Below, in pieces: positions 1-9,300 of a stretch of DNA of 64,000 bases (the first letter of the stretch is position 1; each line of letters starts with the position of its first letter). The DNA lies in contig JADKKO010000002.1 in assembly GCA_016720465.1 (NCBI GenBank), positions 288,001 through 352,000 on the forward strand, given 5' to 3'. The translations under genes and the position numbers were made by a program. A model generated the notes under the pieces. That model had not been told where the DNA came from and made no database searches. It was given only the letters and a program-made list of their open reading frames with translations. This DNA is from Holophagaceae bacterium (GTDB taxonomy: Bacteria; Acidobacteriota; Holophagae; Holophagales; Holophagaceae).

Positions 1-12
1 AGCGCCGAGACC

Positions 13-924
13 ATGCAGCTCACCGATGAGCAGAAAAAGGCGCTGGAAGAGCGGATCAAGACCGAAAAGAACAGCTCCTACCAGGCGCTCCTCCAGGAGG
101 TCTTGAACAAGGACAAGGAGATCAAGGAACTGAACGACAAGGTCTCCAAGCTCCGCGCGGTGCTGCCCCGGCCGGATATGGCCGGCCCTAACGACAGCCA
201 CTACGGCATGGCGCTCCGCTTCCTGAAGAAGAAGGGCGTGCCGCTGGAGGATGCCCGCAGCCTGGTGAGCCGCGTGAACCTCATGGAGAAGATGGCCCCG
301 GGCTTCGAGGTCTACCACTTCTACGCGAATGGCGTGTACGGCACCTGGGTGAGCCAGGGCAAAGCCAAGATCAGCCCCAGCGACCTCCAGCGCCAGGAGC
401 GGGAGAAGATTGAAAATGAGCGGGACACGGCCGTGGCCCAGGGCGAGAAGCTCCAGGAGGAAGTCGACGATCTGGCCACCCGCAAGAAACAGCTGGAATC
501 GGACATCAGCGGGCTCACGGATGAAAAGGTGAAACTCCAGGCCGCCGTGGCCGATCTCACCACCACCAGCGAAAAGCAGAAGGCCTTGCTCAATTCGCTG
601 CATTACGTGGTGGGCAGCAGCAAGTCCCTGGTGGAGAAGGGCGTCATCATCGTGCCGGTTTTCGCCAAGGACCGCGCGGGCAAGAACTGGCGCGACGATG
701 TGTTCGACAAGTCCCTGGATCTCCGTTCGGCGGACACCATTACCATCAGCGCGAGCGACCTGGGCCTGAAGAAGATCGGGAAGGTCAGCGTTGTGCCCGG
801 CTCCCTGGTAAAAGACGAGCACTACAAGCTCACTTTGAGCGGCGACAAAATGAGCGCGGTCATCAAACTCTTGACCAAGGATCGCTTCCGCAATGAAAAA
901 GTCGTCTTCGCTGTCTCGGAATAG
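13..924 (+). CDS. Coiled-coil protein of unknown function (5' end may lie outside the window)
   Basis: 303 residues from the first visible ATG. The four codons before it are open and too short to show a ribosome site, so the true start may be upstream. Heptad-like, Lys/Glu-rich stretches at about residues 5-50 and 125-200 predict coiled coil. Between them lies a compact segment (about 60-120) containing YHFYANGVYGTW. The last ~100 residues look globular and beta-rich and begin LHYVVGSSKSLVEKGVI, a pattern I associate from memory with uncharacterised proteins of Bacteroidetes-like bacteria. No signal peptide or membrane segment is visible. It reads towards the lipase-like gene, 97 bases away. 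Function not recognised; any resemblance to Smc-type proteins is probably just coiled-coil composition. Confidence 0.75.
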   Translation: MQLTDEQKKALEERIKTEKNSSYQALLQEVLNKDKEIKELNDKVSKLRAVLPRPDMAGPNDSHYGMALRFLKKKGVPLEDARSLVSRVNLMEKMAPGFEVYHFYANGVYGTWVSQGKAKISPSDLQRQEREKIENERDTAVAQGEKLQEEVDDLATRKKQLESDISGLTDEKVKLQAAVADLTTTSEKQKALLNSLHYVVGSSKSLVEKGVIIVPVFAKDRAGKNWRDDVFDKSLDLRSADTITISASDLGLKKIGKVSVVPGSLVKDEHYKLTLSGDKMSAVIKLLTKDRFRNEKVVFAVSE

Positions 925-1021
925 GTTTTCCCGGATCGATTCCGCGAAGTTTCCGCTTCCACTCAGCCTTTCCACGCCCTAGAGTTGCATCCAACTCCCT
1001 TCCATCCAGCTTGAGGTGCCT

Positions 1022-3958
1022 ATGTCACAGCGGCCCGAAATGATGAATTCTCCCTTGGTGCGCCGGACCAGCACCGCAGTGTTGGGGGCCTTGGCCCTGT
1101 TCCTGGTGGGATGCAGCTCGAACCTGAACGTGCAGGGCCCCGCGCCCTACGATTCGGATCCGGCCACCACCAGCAGCACCAATGAAGCGCTGTTCGATCC
1201 CTCCACGGGAGTGATTCCTTTTCCCAATCTGCTGCTGACGGGCACCACGACCAGCGTGGCCTTCAACACCACGGTCCCGGTGGCGGGGCAGTTGAATGTG
1301 AATCCGGGCGTTCCGCTCACCCCCGACAAGGCGGCCGCCTACATCAGTGTCAAGGAAGTCGGCAGCACCAACGCCGTCACCGCCATCAACGCGCCGATCT
1401 ATGTCCGTTTCAAGTCGCCGGTGCTGGCCTCCAGCATCACGAAAGATACGGTGAAGGTGTACCAGATCCTCACGGACTCCAATGGCCTGACGGAAATCGG
1501 GCCGCTGGGCTTCAGGGACATGTCCGCGCTCTTCACCAAGGAGATGCTCAGCAGCACTGAACTGCAGCTCAACCCGATGATCTCGATGCAGCCTGGATCG
1601 CGGTTCGTCTATGTGGTGACCGATGGCGTCAAGGATCTGGCAAGCGAGCTCCCTGTGGCCCAGAGTCTGGTGTTCGGGCTCCTGAAGTATGTGAAGGGCG
1701 CGGACGTGAATCCGAACGCCACTTCAGTGAACACCAACCTGGCGGATCCGAACGATTTGCAAAATCCAGCCCGCCTTCTGGGCGCTAGCGCGGCCAGCCT
1801 GCAGTCCATCTACGGCAATGTCATCCAGAGCGGCGCCATCGTCATTTCGGGCTACGGCAAGACCATGGATGATCTCGTCGCCAGCTCCGCCGCGGATGCC
1901 AGCGGCAAGGCCGCATCGGGCGCCGGGGCCACGGGCATCGGACTCGCGAGCGAAAACCTCGCCCAGCGCCGCAGCCACATCAAGCTCATGGGCCGGTTCA
2001 TCACCACGGCCGCCGGCGCCGTCGTGCCGGATCCTTTGGCCTCGGCCAGTGTCCGCGCTCCGGTGGAGACCTCCCTCTGGGCCTGGGCCAACAACGCCAC
2101 TCTGCCCCTTTCCGCCAGTCCCGCCGTCAGCATGAATTTCTCCGCATCAAATGGCGAAAGCAGGGTTTGGAGCAATGCGGCTTCTATACCACCGGCGATG
2201 ATTTTTTCTGGCAGCGCGGCGGTGAACACATTCTATGCGAACGCCGGCCTGTCTGCAGTGCCCCACTCTGCCATTGGGTTGGTTGCCATTGGAAGTTACG
2301 AAAGCGGGGATCTGAACATGGATCCCGCTATCGTGGCTGGGACGGCCGGGAAACCCATCAGCGGCGATCTGACCGGAACAGCCAATGTCTATAAGCCCGG
2401 CTCCGGTGGTGGCGCGGTACCTGGCACGGGCGTCCTCCAGGCCTCCCGCAATGCGACGGGTCAGATCCGCGGTTACTTCCACGTCACGCGCACCGTGCCC
2501 TTCTTCTTCCTGGCCCCCCTCGCCCCTCCGCCCCCCACCGGATACCCGGTGGTGATCTTCCAGCACGGCATCGGCGGCAGAGGCGGAGACTCGGTGGCCA
2601 TGGCCAATGCGGCCTGCGCTGAGGGCTTCGCGGTGATCTCCATCGATCTTCCGCTGCACGGCGACTTGGCCAATGGGAGACCTGTGATCGAATGGTCTAC
2701 CAATTTCATCAGTCTTCCGTCAACCCTGAATACCCGCACCAATATCCAGCAGGCGGCCTTCAATCTCTGGCGCCTGGAGCGGTTGCTGCTGCAACCTGCG
2801 GTGGACCCCTCTAGCTTCCAGGCCAAGATCCTCGCTGCCGGCAAACCCATCTCCCCCTCGCCCGCGGATCGGCGCTACGTGAGCATCTCCTTGGGTTCCA
2901 TCGTGGGTTCCTACTTCCTGGCGGGGAATTCAAATCAGACCGGCGGCTCCAACATGAAGGCTCTCTTCTCGGTACCTGGTGGACGTCTGGCCTACCTGCT
3001 GCGTGATAGTTTCAATTTCGCGCCCATCATCAATCAAGGCCTCGCAGCCGCGGGTGTCGTTGCGGGAACTCCCACCTACAACCAGTTCTTCACGCTGTTG
3101 ACGAACGTGATTGATACGGCGGATCCCGCTTACGTGACCTTCCCCATCAGCGCGGTCGCTCCTTCCCGCCTCGCGGGACGAGTCACCATTCAGGAAGCCA
3201 TCGGCGATCTGGTGATTCCGAACAACGCCAACAATTATTTTGTGAACAGCCTTGCGGGCCGAGGCATCCTGGGCACGGCTTATGACACTGCCCCGAATTT
3301 CGCCCAGATCCGTCTGGCTGGCGCCACGAGCCCAACGGTGCCTTTCCTGCTCGGCCCCACGGGACTCAAGCCCTCCGTGGCTCCGGCGACATCAACGAGC
3401 GCTGGCCCGACCGAAGGAATCTTCCAATTCGGTACTACGGCCACACCAGCGACTCACGGAATGCTGTTGGATGGTTCCGCAAATTACCCACTGGCGCAAC
3501 GCCAGATGGCTGTTTGGCTGAGATCGGGCAAGGTGATTGATCCCGCCGATACCGGCAGTGGCTTCTCCATTGCGCCGTCCCCTTTGAGTGAGGAAGCTGC
3601 AGCAGTCCTGGATAAGATCGCAAGGCCGGTCTTTGGCCCCATCCACTTCCCAGGTATTCCGCGGCCGGTCTTTGACCAGCCTGGAACCGGTTTTTTTCAG
3701 CGCAATTGCGGGAAGGCGTCGAGCAATTCTTCCTTCGCTTTCATCAGGCCCGCCACGTCGGGATGCCTGCGCAGGCGATACCCCCGGATGGCCTGCCAAT
3801 CCTCCCTGAGGCGTTCGGACAAGGGCAGGCTCAGGAAAGCCAGGATCGCCAAGGCCGGCACGAATGCAGCCCCTGCCAGCCCCCAGAGCCAGATCGCCAG
3901 GCCCAGGAGCAGCGCGGCCCAGGCGGGCATGAACAGCAGGCCCCCCAGCAACTTGTAG
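1022..3958 (+). CDS. Lipase-like alpha/beta-hydrolase lipoprotein with a suspicious C-terminal extension
   Basis: Start chosen at ATG 1022, with GAGG seven bases upstream; a GTG six bases earlier is possible. Residues 1-31 form a lipoprotein signal ending LVGC (Cys31), so the protein is probably membrane anchored. The body resembles the bacterial 'virulence factor lipase' group: an N-terminal domain with VIPFPNLLL, then a hydrolase domain with an oxyanion HG (about His515), nucleophile elbow SISLG (Ser623, first Gly of GxSxG replaced by Ser), an acid in GDLVIP (Asp729) and a catalytic His in THGML (His812). The substrate is unknown, probably an ester. From about residue 893 the frame runs antisense through the 3' end of the convergent acyltransferase gene, and this Arg/Ser-rich tail looks non-native. 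A lost stop codon (frameshift or sequencing error) near 3560-3690 is likely. Confidence 0.8.
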   Translation: MSQRPEMMNSPLVRRTSTAVLGALALFLVGCSSNLNVQGPAPYDSDPATTSSTNEALFDPSTGVIPFPNLLLTGTTTSVAFNTTVPVAGQLNVNPGVPLTPDKAAAYISVKEVGSTNAVTAINAPIYVRFKSPVLASSITKDTVKVYQILTDSNGLTEIGPLGFRDMSALFTKEMLSSTELQLNPMISMQPGSRFVYVVTDGVKDLASELPVAQSLVFGLLKYVKGADVNPNATSVNTNLADPNDLQNPARLLGASAASLQSIYGNVIQSGAIVISGYGKTMDDLVASSAADASGKAASGAGATGIGLASENLAQRRSHIKLMGRFITTAAGAVVPDPLASASVRAPVETSLWAWANNATLPLSASPAVSMNFSASNGESRVWSNAASIPPAMIFSGSAAVNTFYANAGLSAVPHSAIGLVAIGSYESGDLNMDPAIVAGTAGKPISGDLTGTANVYKPGSGGGAVPGTGVLQASRNATGQIRGYFHVTRTVPFFFLAPLAPPPPTGYPVVIFQHGIGGRGGDSVAMANAACAEGFAVISIDLPLHGDLANGRPVIEWSTNFISLPSTLNTRTNIQQAAFNLWRLERLLLQPAVDPSSFQAKILAAGKPISPSPADRRYVSISLGSIVGSYFLAGNSNQTGGSNMKALFSVPGGRLAYLLRDSFNFAPIINQGLAAAGVVAGTPTYNQFFTLLTNVIDTADPAYVTFPISAVAPSRLAGRVTIQEAIGDLVIPNNANNYFVNSLAGRGILGTAYDTAPNFAQIRLAGATSPTVPFLLGPTGLKPSVAPATSTSAGPTEGIFQFGTTATPATHGMLLDGSANYPLAQRQMAVWLRSGKVIDPADTGSGFSIAPSPLSEEAAAVLDKIARPVFGPIHFPGIPRPVFDQPGTGFFQRNCGKASSNSSFAFIRPATSGCLRRRYPRMACQSSLRRSDKGRLRKARIAKAGTNAAPASPQSQIARPRSSAAQAGMNSRPPSNL

Positions 3959-4962
3959 GTGGCGGTCTGGTCCAATTCGTCCGTCAGGCGGTTGGCGAGC
4001 CATCCAATGAATCGGTAGGGAGGCCAGAAAAGCAGGGCCGCCGGAGCAAGCAACAGGGCGAACCCATGATGCAGAAGCGCTTTTCCGATCCAGGCGCGCA
4101 CCTGGGCTCCGGGGTAGGGGAAGCCCACCTGGTCAGGCCGCAGGCCTTTCTCCTGGAGCCATTGATGGGCCTCGTCCACCCGGGACCGGAGCTTGGCACG
4201 GTCCCCCTCCCCAAGGGCCGCCAAGGCCGGGAGCAGGGATTGGGTGCGATGGCGCAAGGTTTCCAGGTCCGCCCGGTCTTGGGGGGCTTCGGCCAGCAGC
4301 CAGGCGAGATCCTCGGCCAGCCTCTGAAGGGCTTCTTCCGGACCATGGAGCGTGAGGGGCAGCAGGGCCTGGCGGATCCGCGCCGTGAGTTCGATCACTG
4401 ATCCCGGGTCATCGCCCTTCGGCACCAGGTCCCCGTATTCGATGGGCGCGCCGAGCCGCAGCAGCGCATTGTGGCGGAAGAGTTCCCGCCGCCCATACAC
4501 GAGGCCTGCGGGCACCAAGGCCGGAGAAATCCGGCTCGACAGGGCCATGCGGGCGGCGCCGGTTTTCAGGGGGGCCAGCCAGGCATTGCCGTGGCTGATG
4601 CCTTCCGGGAAAAGCCCGACCCGCTCTCCCTTTTCGAAGGCCCGGTGCACCGCCGCGAAGGCCTTGGCCGTAGCCCTGGCGCGGGACTCCGTGTCGTCGG
4701 TGTCCTGGGCCCGCTCCACCGGAATGGCTTGGAAAATGGCCAGGAGGGGCCGCAGGGGCAGCATCCGCCAGAGCGTGGACTTGGCCAGGAAGCAGGGCGA
4801 TGGCGCCACCAGCGCCGAGACCACCAAGGGATCCAGCAGGCCATTGGGATGGTTCACCACCACCAGCACCGGCCCCGCGGGGAGTCCAGGGCCTTCCACG
4901 CGCAGCGTCCGGAACCACAGGCGGGACAGGGCCCTGGCCGTGATGCTTCGAGTTTTGGTCAT
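3697..4962 (-). CDS. PlsC-like glycerolipid acyltransferase with C-terminal membrane segments
   Basis: 421 residues. The N-terminal LPLAT domain has the acyltransferase histidine motif as NHPNGLLD (His38, spacing HX5D rather than the usual HX4D) and FPEG at about 115-118, as in the Sct1/Gat-like branch of glycerol-phosphate acyltransferases. The C-terminal half adds a helical segment (about 210-265) and strongly hydrophobic stretches at about 295-315 and 340-375, so the protein should sit in the cytoplasmic membrane and acylate glycerol-3-phosphate, a lyso-lipid or a similar acceptor. ATG at 4962 follows GGCGGATCC on the coding strand. It converges on the lipase-like gene, overlapping its apparent 3' end by 262 bases. 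Exact acceptor unknown. Confidence 0.85.
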   Translation of the reverse strand: MTKTRSITARALSRLWFRTLRVEGPGLPAGPVLVVVNHPNGLLDPLVVSALVAPSPCFLAKSTLWRMLPLRPLLAIFQAIPVERAQDTDDTESRARATAKAFAAVHRAFEKGERVGLFPEGISHGNAWLAPLKTGAARMALSSRISPALVPAGLVYGRRELFRHNALLRLGAPIEYGDLVPKGDDPGSVIELTARIRQALLPLTLHGPEEALQRLAEDLAWLLAEAPQDRADLETLRHRTQSLLPALAALGEGDRAKLRSRVDEAHQWLQEKGLRPDQVGFPYPGAQVRAWIGKALLHHGFALLLAPAALLFWPPYRFIGWLANRLTDELDQTATYKLLGGLLFMPAWAALLLGLAIWLWGLAGAAFVPALAILAFLSLPLSERLREDWQAIRGYRLRRHPDVAGLMKAKEELLDAFPQLR

Positions 4963-5036
4963 CGTGGATCCGCCTGTGGGGACATAAATCCAGGATGACT
5001 TGAGGCGGCATCCTGGCGCTAGGCCCTGCGAATTTC

Positions 5037-5085
5037 AATCTGTGTGAATCGGCGCAAACTGTGGATAAAGAGCTTTTCACCTGCG
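5037..5085 (+). repeat. Solo end of the family-2 (CACAGATT/AATCTGTG) repeat
   Basis: AATCTGTGTGAATCGG followed by a CTGTGGATAAAGAGCTTTT-like stretch closely matches the terminal sequence of the family-2 elements at 32160-32200 and 25298-25340. Only one arm is visible here, in the 200-base gap between the acyltransferase and mtnP genes, so it is probably a degenerate remnant. Confidence 0.5.
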
Positions 5086-5163
5086 AAATCAGCCGCTTAT
5101 TTTTTCCGTGTTTATCTCTTTCCTCATCCATGTTCATCTGTGGCCTTACCTTTCGGCGGACCC

Positions 5164-6030
5164 ATGACTTCTCCTATCGGCATCATCGGCGGCAGCGGGC
5201 TTTACGCCATGTCGGGCGTGCAGGACACGACCCAGCGCGTGGTGGAGACTCCTTTCGGCCAGCCCACCGATCCCCTGGTGGAGGGCAAGCTGGACGGCGT
5301 GCCCGTGGCTTTCATGAGCCGCCATGGCGTGGGCCACCGGCTGACGCCCAGCGAGGTGAATTACCGCGCCAATATCTGGGCTCTCAAATCCGCGGGCTGC
5401 GAAATCCTGATTTCCGTGAGCGCGGTGGGCAGCCTCCAGGAACGGCATGAACCGGGCTGCCTCCGTCTGCCGGATCAGTTCATCGACCGCACCCACCTGC
5501 GGCCCAGCACCTTTTTCGGCCACGGCCTGGCCGCCCACGTGGGCTTTGCGGATCCGACCTCGGCCTGGCTCCGGGGCAAGCTCATGGAGGCGGGGCGTTC
5601 CCTGGACCTGCCCCTGGAGAACGGCGGCACCTACGTCTGCATGGAAGGCCCGGCCTTCAGCACCCGCGCCGAATCAAGGCTCCATCAATCCTGGGGCGCG
5701 GATTTCATCGGCATGACCCAGGCGACCGAGGCCAAGCTCGCGCGCGAGGCGGAACTGGCCTTCGCAACCATCGCCCTGGTCACGGACTTCGACGCCTGGC
5801 GGGACGTCCCCGAAGCCGCGGACGCCCACGACATCATGGCCGTCATGGGGGCCAACGTGGCCAAGGCGCAAGCCTTGCTCCGGCGCGTGGTCGCGGATCT
5901 CGCCGGCGGCCCGCCCGCATCCGAACCCGCCCACAGCGCCCTTTCCACCGCCTTCATGACGGCGCCGGAACTGGTTCCCGCCGAAACGCGCGAGCGCTTG
6001 AAGCTGCTCATCGGCAAGTACGGGTACTGA
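5164..6030 (+). CDS. mtnP: S-methyl-5'-thioadenosine phosphorylase
   Basis: Catalyses phosphorolysis of 5'-methylthioadenosine to adenine and 5-methylthioribose-1-phosphate in methionine salvage and polyamine by-product recycling; cytoplasmic. 288 residues from ATG 5164, typical for the family; the frame is open further upstream but only the 5164 start gives the standard N-terminus with IIGGSGLY (phosphate-binding loop). Other family marks are FMSRHG, the PNP/MTAP signature CMEGPAFSTRAES, GADFIGMT, and TDFDAW, whose two Asp residues correspond to the adenine-selecting pair in human MTAP (TDYDCW), favouring MTA over hypoxanthine-type substrates. No mtnA or other salvage gene is adjacent. Its TGA stop is also the first bases of repeat copy A. 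Confidence 0.95.
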   Translation: MTSPIGIIGGSGLYAMSGVQDTTQRVVETPFGQPTDPLVEGKLDGVPVAFMSRHGVGHRLTPSEVNYRANIWALKSAGCEILISVSAVGSLQERHEPGCLRLPDQFIDRTHLRPSTFFGHGLAAHVGFADPTSAWLRGKLMEAGRSLDLPLENGGTYVCMEGPAFSTRAESRLHQSWGADFIGMTQATEAKLAREAELAFATIALVTDFDAWRDVPEAADAHDIMAVMGANVAKAQALLRRVVADLAGGPPASEPAHSALSTAFMTAPELVPAETRERLKLLIGKYGY

Positions 6031-6314
6031 TACGAGTTTGCATTCGAAAAGATAAAAATTCACCACCAAGACGCCAAGTCACCAAGCAAGCGCCAAGCTC
6101 CAACATGGCTGATTTCGGCTCAAAATTGCTTCGCGAGGCGCGTAGCGCCTGCGGCCGAAGGCCCGCAAATTCAGGTGGCCCGGCGCGGATCACACCTAAG
6201 CGTGAGCCCGCCGCCGGGCCACCTGAATTTCATCTGCGAAGCTCGCACATGACGAGTCCCTTTGTGCCCTTTGTGGCTTGGTGGTTCTATATCTTTGAAT
6301 GCAACTTGGTATGA
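6028..6314 (-). repeat. Family-1 palindromic element, copy A (MITE-like)
   Basis: About 287 bp, inverted relative to copies B-D. Ends are imperfect terminal inverted repeats of ~35 bp, TGATAC..GTTTGCATTC and its complement GAATGCAA..GGTATGA, each continuing into a CACCAAG motif. The interior holds a series of hairpins: TCGCGAAGCGA-like, AGGCGC-TAC-GCGCCT, a GGCC-TTC-GGCC hairpin, and a long stem built from AATTCAGGTGGCCCGGCG and its complement. It fills the gap between convergent mtnP and the sensor kinase gene. No coding capacity is conserved: one base is missing in this copy relative to copy B, breaking the frame. Confidence 0.85.
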
Positions 6315-6336
6315 ATCCGCCCATGCCATTTGGACT

Positions 6337-9300
6337 TCAACGGGGCCTTTCCAAGGCAACAAGGGCTTCCTGCACTCCCGCAAGCTGGTCCTTGATCGCA
6401 GCCCAATCGGCTGGCTCGGCCATGGCGCAGGTTTCCAGCTTCGCGGCCCGGTCGGCCAAGTCGCGGGCGCCGATCATGGCGCTGGAACCTTTGATGCGGT
6501 GGCTTTGCCGCTGGATGCAGGGCAGGTCCTGGTTCCGGAGGCTGTCCTGCAGCGTGCGCAGGTCGGCTACCGTAGCCGCGATGAAATCATCCAGGATCTC
6601 CTGGGCGCCCGCGGCATCCCCACGGCACAGGTCCAGCAACCGTGCGGTGTCCAGGCCCGGCCTTCGGTCCATGGGTATGGGTCCGGGCCCGCTGTCCGGC
6701 GCAGAAGGCGGCAGCTCGCCCCCCGGCTCCGCATGGGGCAGCCATCGGCGCAGCTTGGATGCCAGCAAGGGAATGGTCACGGGCTTGATCAGGTAATCGT
6801 CCATGCCCAGCTCCAGGCATCGGGATGCCTCGCCGCCCACCGCATTGGCCGTGATGGCCAGGAGAGGCGTCCTGGGCAAACCGTGGGCGAGCTCCCAATC
6901 CCGCACGGCCTTGGTCAACTGGTAGCCGTCCATGCGCGGCATGTGGAGGTCGGTCAGGATCAGGGCGAAGCGTCCGCTCTGCCATTTCTCGAAGGCCTCC
7001 TGCCCATCCCCGGCGATTTCCAGGGCGAAGCCGGCCCGGGCCACCTGCTGGGTGAGCACGAGGCGGTTGGTGGGATGGTCCTCGGCCAAGAGGACCAGGC
7101 TGCGCTCCTGTTCCGCTGCCTCGATGCTGGGGGCCGGCCGTGCCCCGAAGGCCTTCGATGCGTCCAACAAGTCTGGATTCTCGATGTCCTGCACGCTCCC
7201 CACAGGCAGCTCCACCGACAGCGTCAGGGTGGTGCCCTGGTTCAAGGCGCTCTGCATGGCCAGGCTCCCGCCCATCAGTTCCGCCAGGCGACGGCAGATG
7301 ACCAGGCCCAATCCCGTCCCCCCGAAGCGCCGCGTGGTGCTGGCTTCGGCCTGGGTGAAGGGCTCGAAGAGGTTCGCCTGGTTTTCCAGGGACACGCCGA
7401 TCCCCGTGTCCTGCACTTCGAAAGCCAATTGCTCACGGCCGTTTTTCGCCTCCACCGACCGGAGCCTCAGGGTGATGGAGCCGCTTTCCGTGAATTTCAC
7501 CGCATTGCTCATGAAATTGTTCAGGATCTGCCGGATGCGGAGCGAGTCGCCCACGTGGGCAGCCGCAAGGCGCGGATCCAGCTCCAGGTTGAACATCAGG
7601 CCCTTGGCGGAGATGGCGGATTTGAACATCTGCGCGACGGATTCCGCCAAGGCCTTCGCCGAGAAGGTCTGGGCGACCAGTTCCAGCTTGTTGGCTTCGA
7701 TCTTCGAGAAATCGAGGATGTCGCCGATGATCTGCAGCAAGCTCTCGGACGAATCGTGGATGATGGCCGCCACTTGGCGCTGTTCCGGGTCGAGCTCGCT
7801 TTGCGTGAGCACTTCCAGCATCCCGGTCACGCCGATGAGCGGCGTGCGGAGCTCATGGCTCATGGAGGCCAGGAACCTGGATTTCGCCTCGTTCGCCGCC
7901 CGGGCCTCGGCCTCCCGCTGCCGCAGTTCCCCCTCCAGGATCTGCATGGTGGCCACGGTGGTGCGCAGGTCAGCCGTGCGTTGTTCCACCTTGGACTCGA
8001 GCTGCTGGTTGGAGCGCTCGAGCTCCTCCCGCAGCCGCGTGTGCTGGATGGCGACCACGAGCTGGTCGGTCATGTCCCGGGCGATTTCAGCGTGCTCAGG
8101 CGTCAGGGTCCCCGGAGCGGTGGTGGACAGGGCCACGAACCCCAAAGCCGTTCCCTCGCTTTCCATGGGGATGTAGACCAGGTTGCGGAGACCCTGGGAG
8201 AGCATCAGCTCCTCCACTGCGCAGCCCCGGATCTCGCTCAAATCCCTCAGGTCCACGAAGGGCGCCGAAAAAAGATCCTTCAAATCATGGAAATCGCCGA
8301 TGGGCCGGACGTCGCCGGCGAGGGGCAGCCAGGATTGGTCCTGGTCCACCGCGAGCAAGGTGCCTTCGGTCGGCCCCTCGTTGAACAGCACCATCGCGGC
8401 GCGCTCGAAGGGCACGATATGGCGGAGCCGGCTCAGCGCGCCCTGCGCCAGCTCCGTGGTGGAACGCGCGCCGAGCAGCGCCGCGTCGATTTCCCGCATG
8501 GCCTCCAGCCGTTCGGTGTACTGCTGCAGATTGCGCTGGGCCTCGACCCGTTCGGTGATGTCCTGCTTGACCGCGAGGAAATGGGTTATTCCGCCACTGT
8601 CGTCCTTCAGGGGAGTGATGGTCATGTCCTCGGTGTAGAGGGAACCATCCTTCCTCCGGTTGATGATTTCGCCGCGCCAGACCTCGCCTGCGAGGATGGT
8701 GTCCCACATGGTCCGGTAGAAGTCCCGGTCGTATTTCCCGGATCTGACCAGGTCCCCGGTGCGTTTGCCGACGGCTTCCGCCAGGCCGTAGCCGGTGATC
8801 CTGGTGAAGGCCGGGTTGGCCCATTCGATCGAACCCTGGCGGTCGGTGATCACGATGGCGTTGGCAGAAGCTTCCAGCGCGCTGCTCTGCAGCACCAGTT
8901 GGTCATGGGCCCGCTTGCTCTCGGTGATGTCGGTGAGCGCGCCGACCATGGCGATCGTCCTGCCCTGTTCCACCACAGGTGTTTCGTGGACCTCGACCCA
9001 GAGCTTCCTGCCGCGGTTGGACCGCAGCTCCAATTCGTAAGGACGCTGGCGTTCGCCGGTCTCGATGGCCACGCGCGTGAGGTCCAGTCCGATGGCATTG
9101 GCCGGATTGTCCGTCAGGAATTCCGTCCAGGGCCGGAAAGTATCGTCCGGCGAGATGTCGAGGAAGGTTTCTATCTGCGGACTGACGTAGGTGAGCATGT
9201 TCTCGGGCGTGTGGGAGAAAAAGAGCTGGGTGCTGTGCTCGATGATCATCCGAAGCCTGGTTTCGTTCTCGCGCAACGCACGTTCCGCCTGCTTCCGCTC

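Noticed and set aside
3661..3699. Rho-independent terminator for the lipase-like gene (CCGGT/ACCGG with a T run)
   Set aside because: The stem is only five base pairs with a 16-base loop, so it is mentioned as supporting evidence but not listed as a feature.
6105..6314. Short open frame within family-1 elements (also visible in copies C and D) ending FVPFVAWWFYIFECN
   Set aside because: The conservation follows the palindromic DNA, not codons: copy A lacks one base relative to copy B so the upstream frame differs, and the translated sequence simply mirrors the inverted repeat arms.
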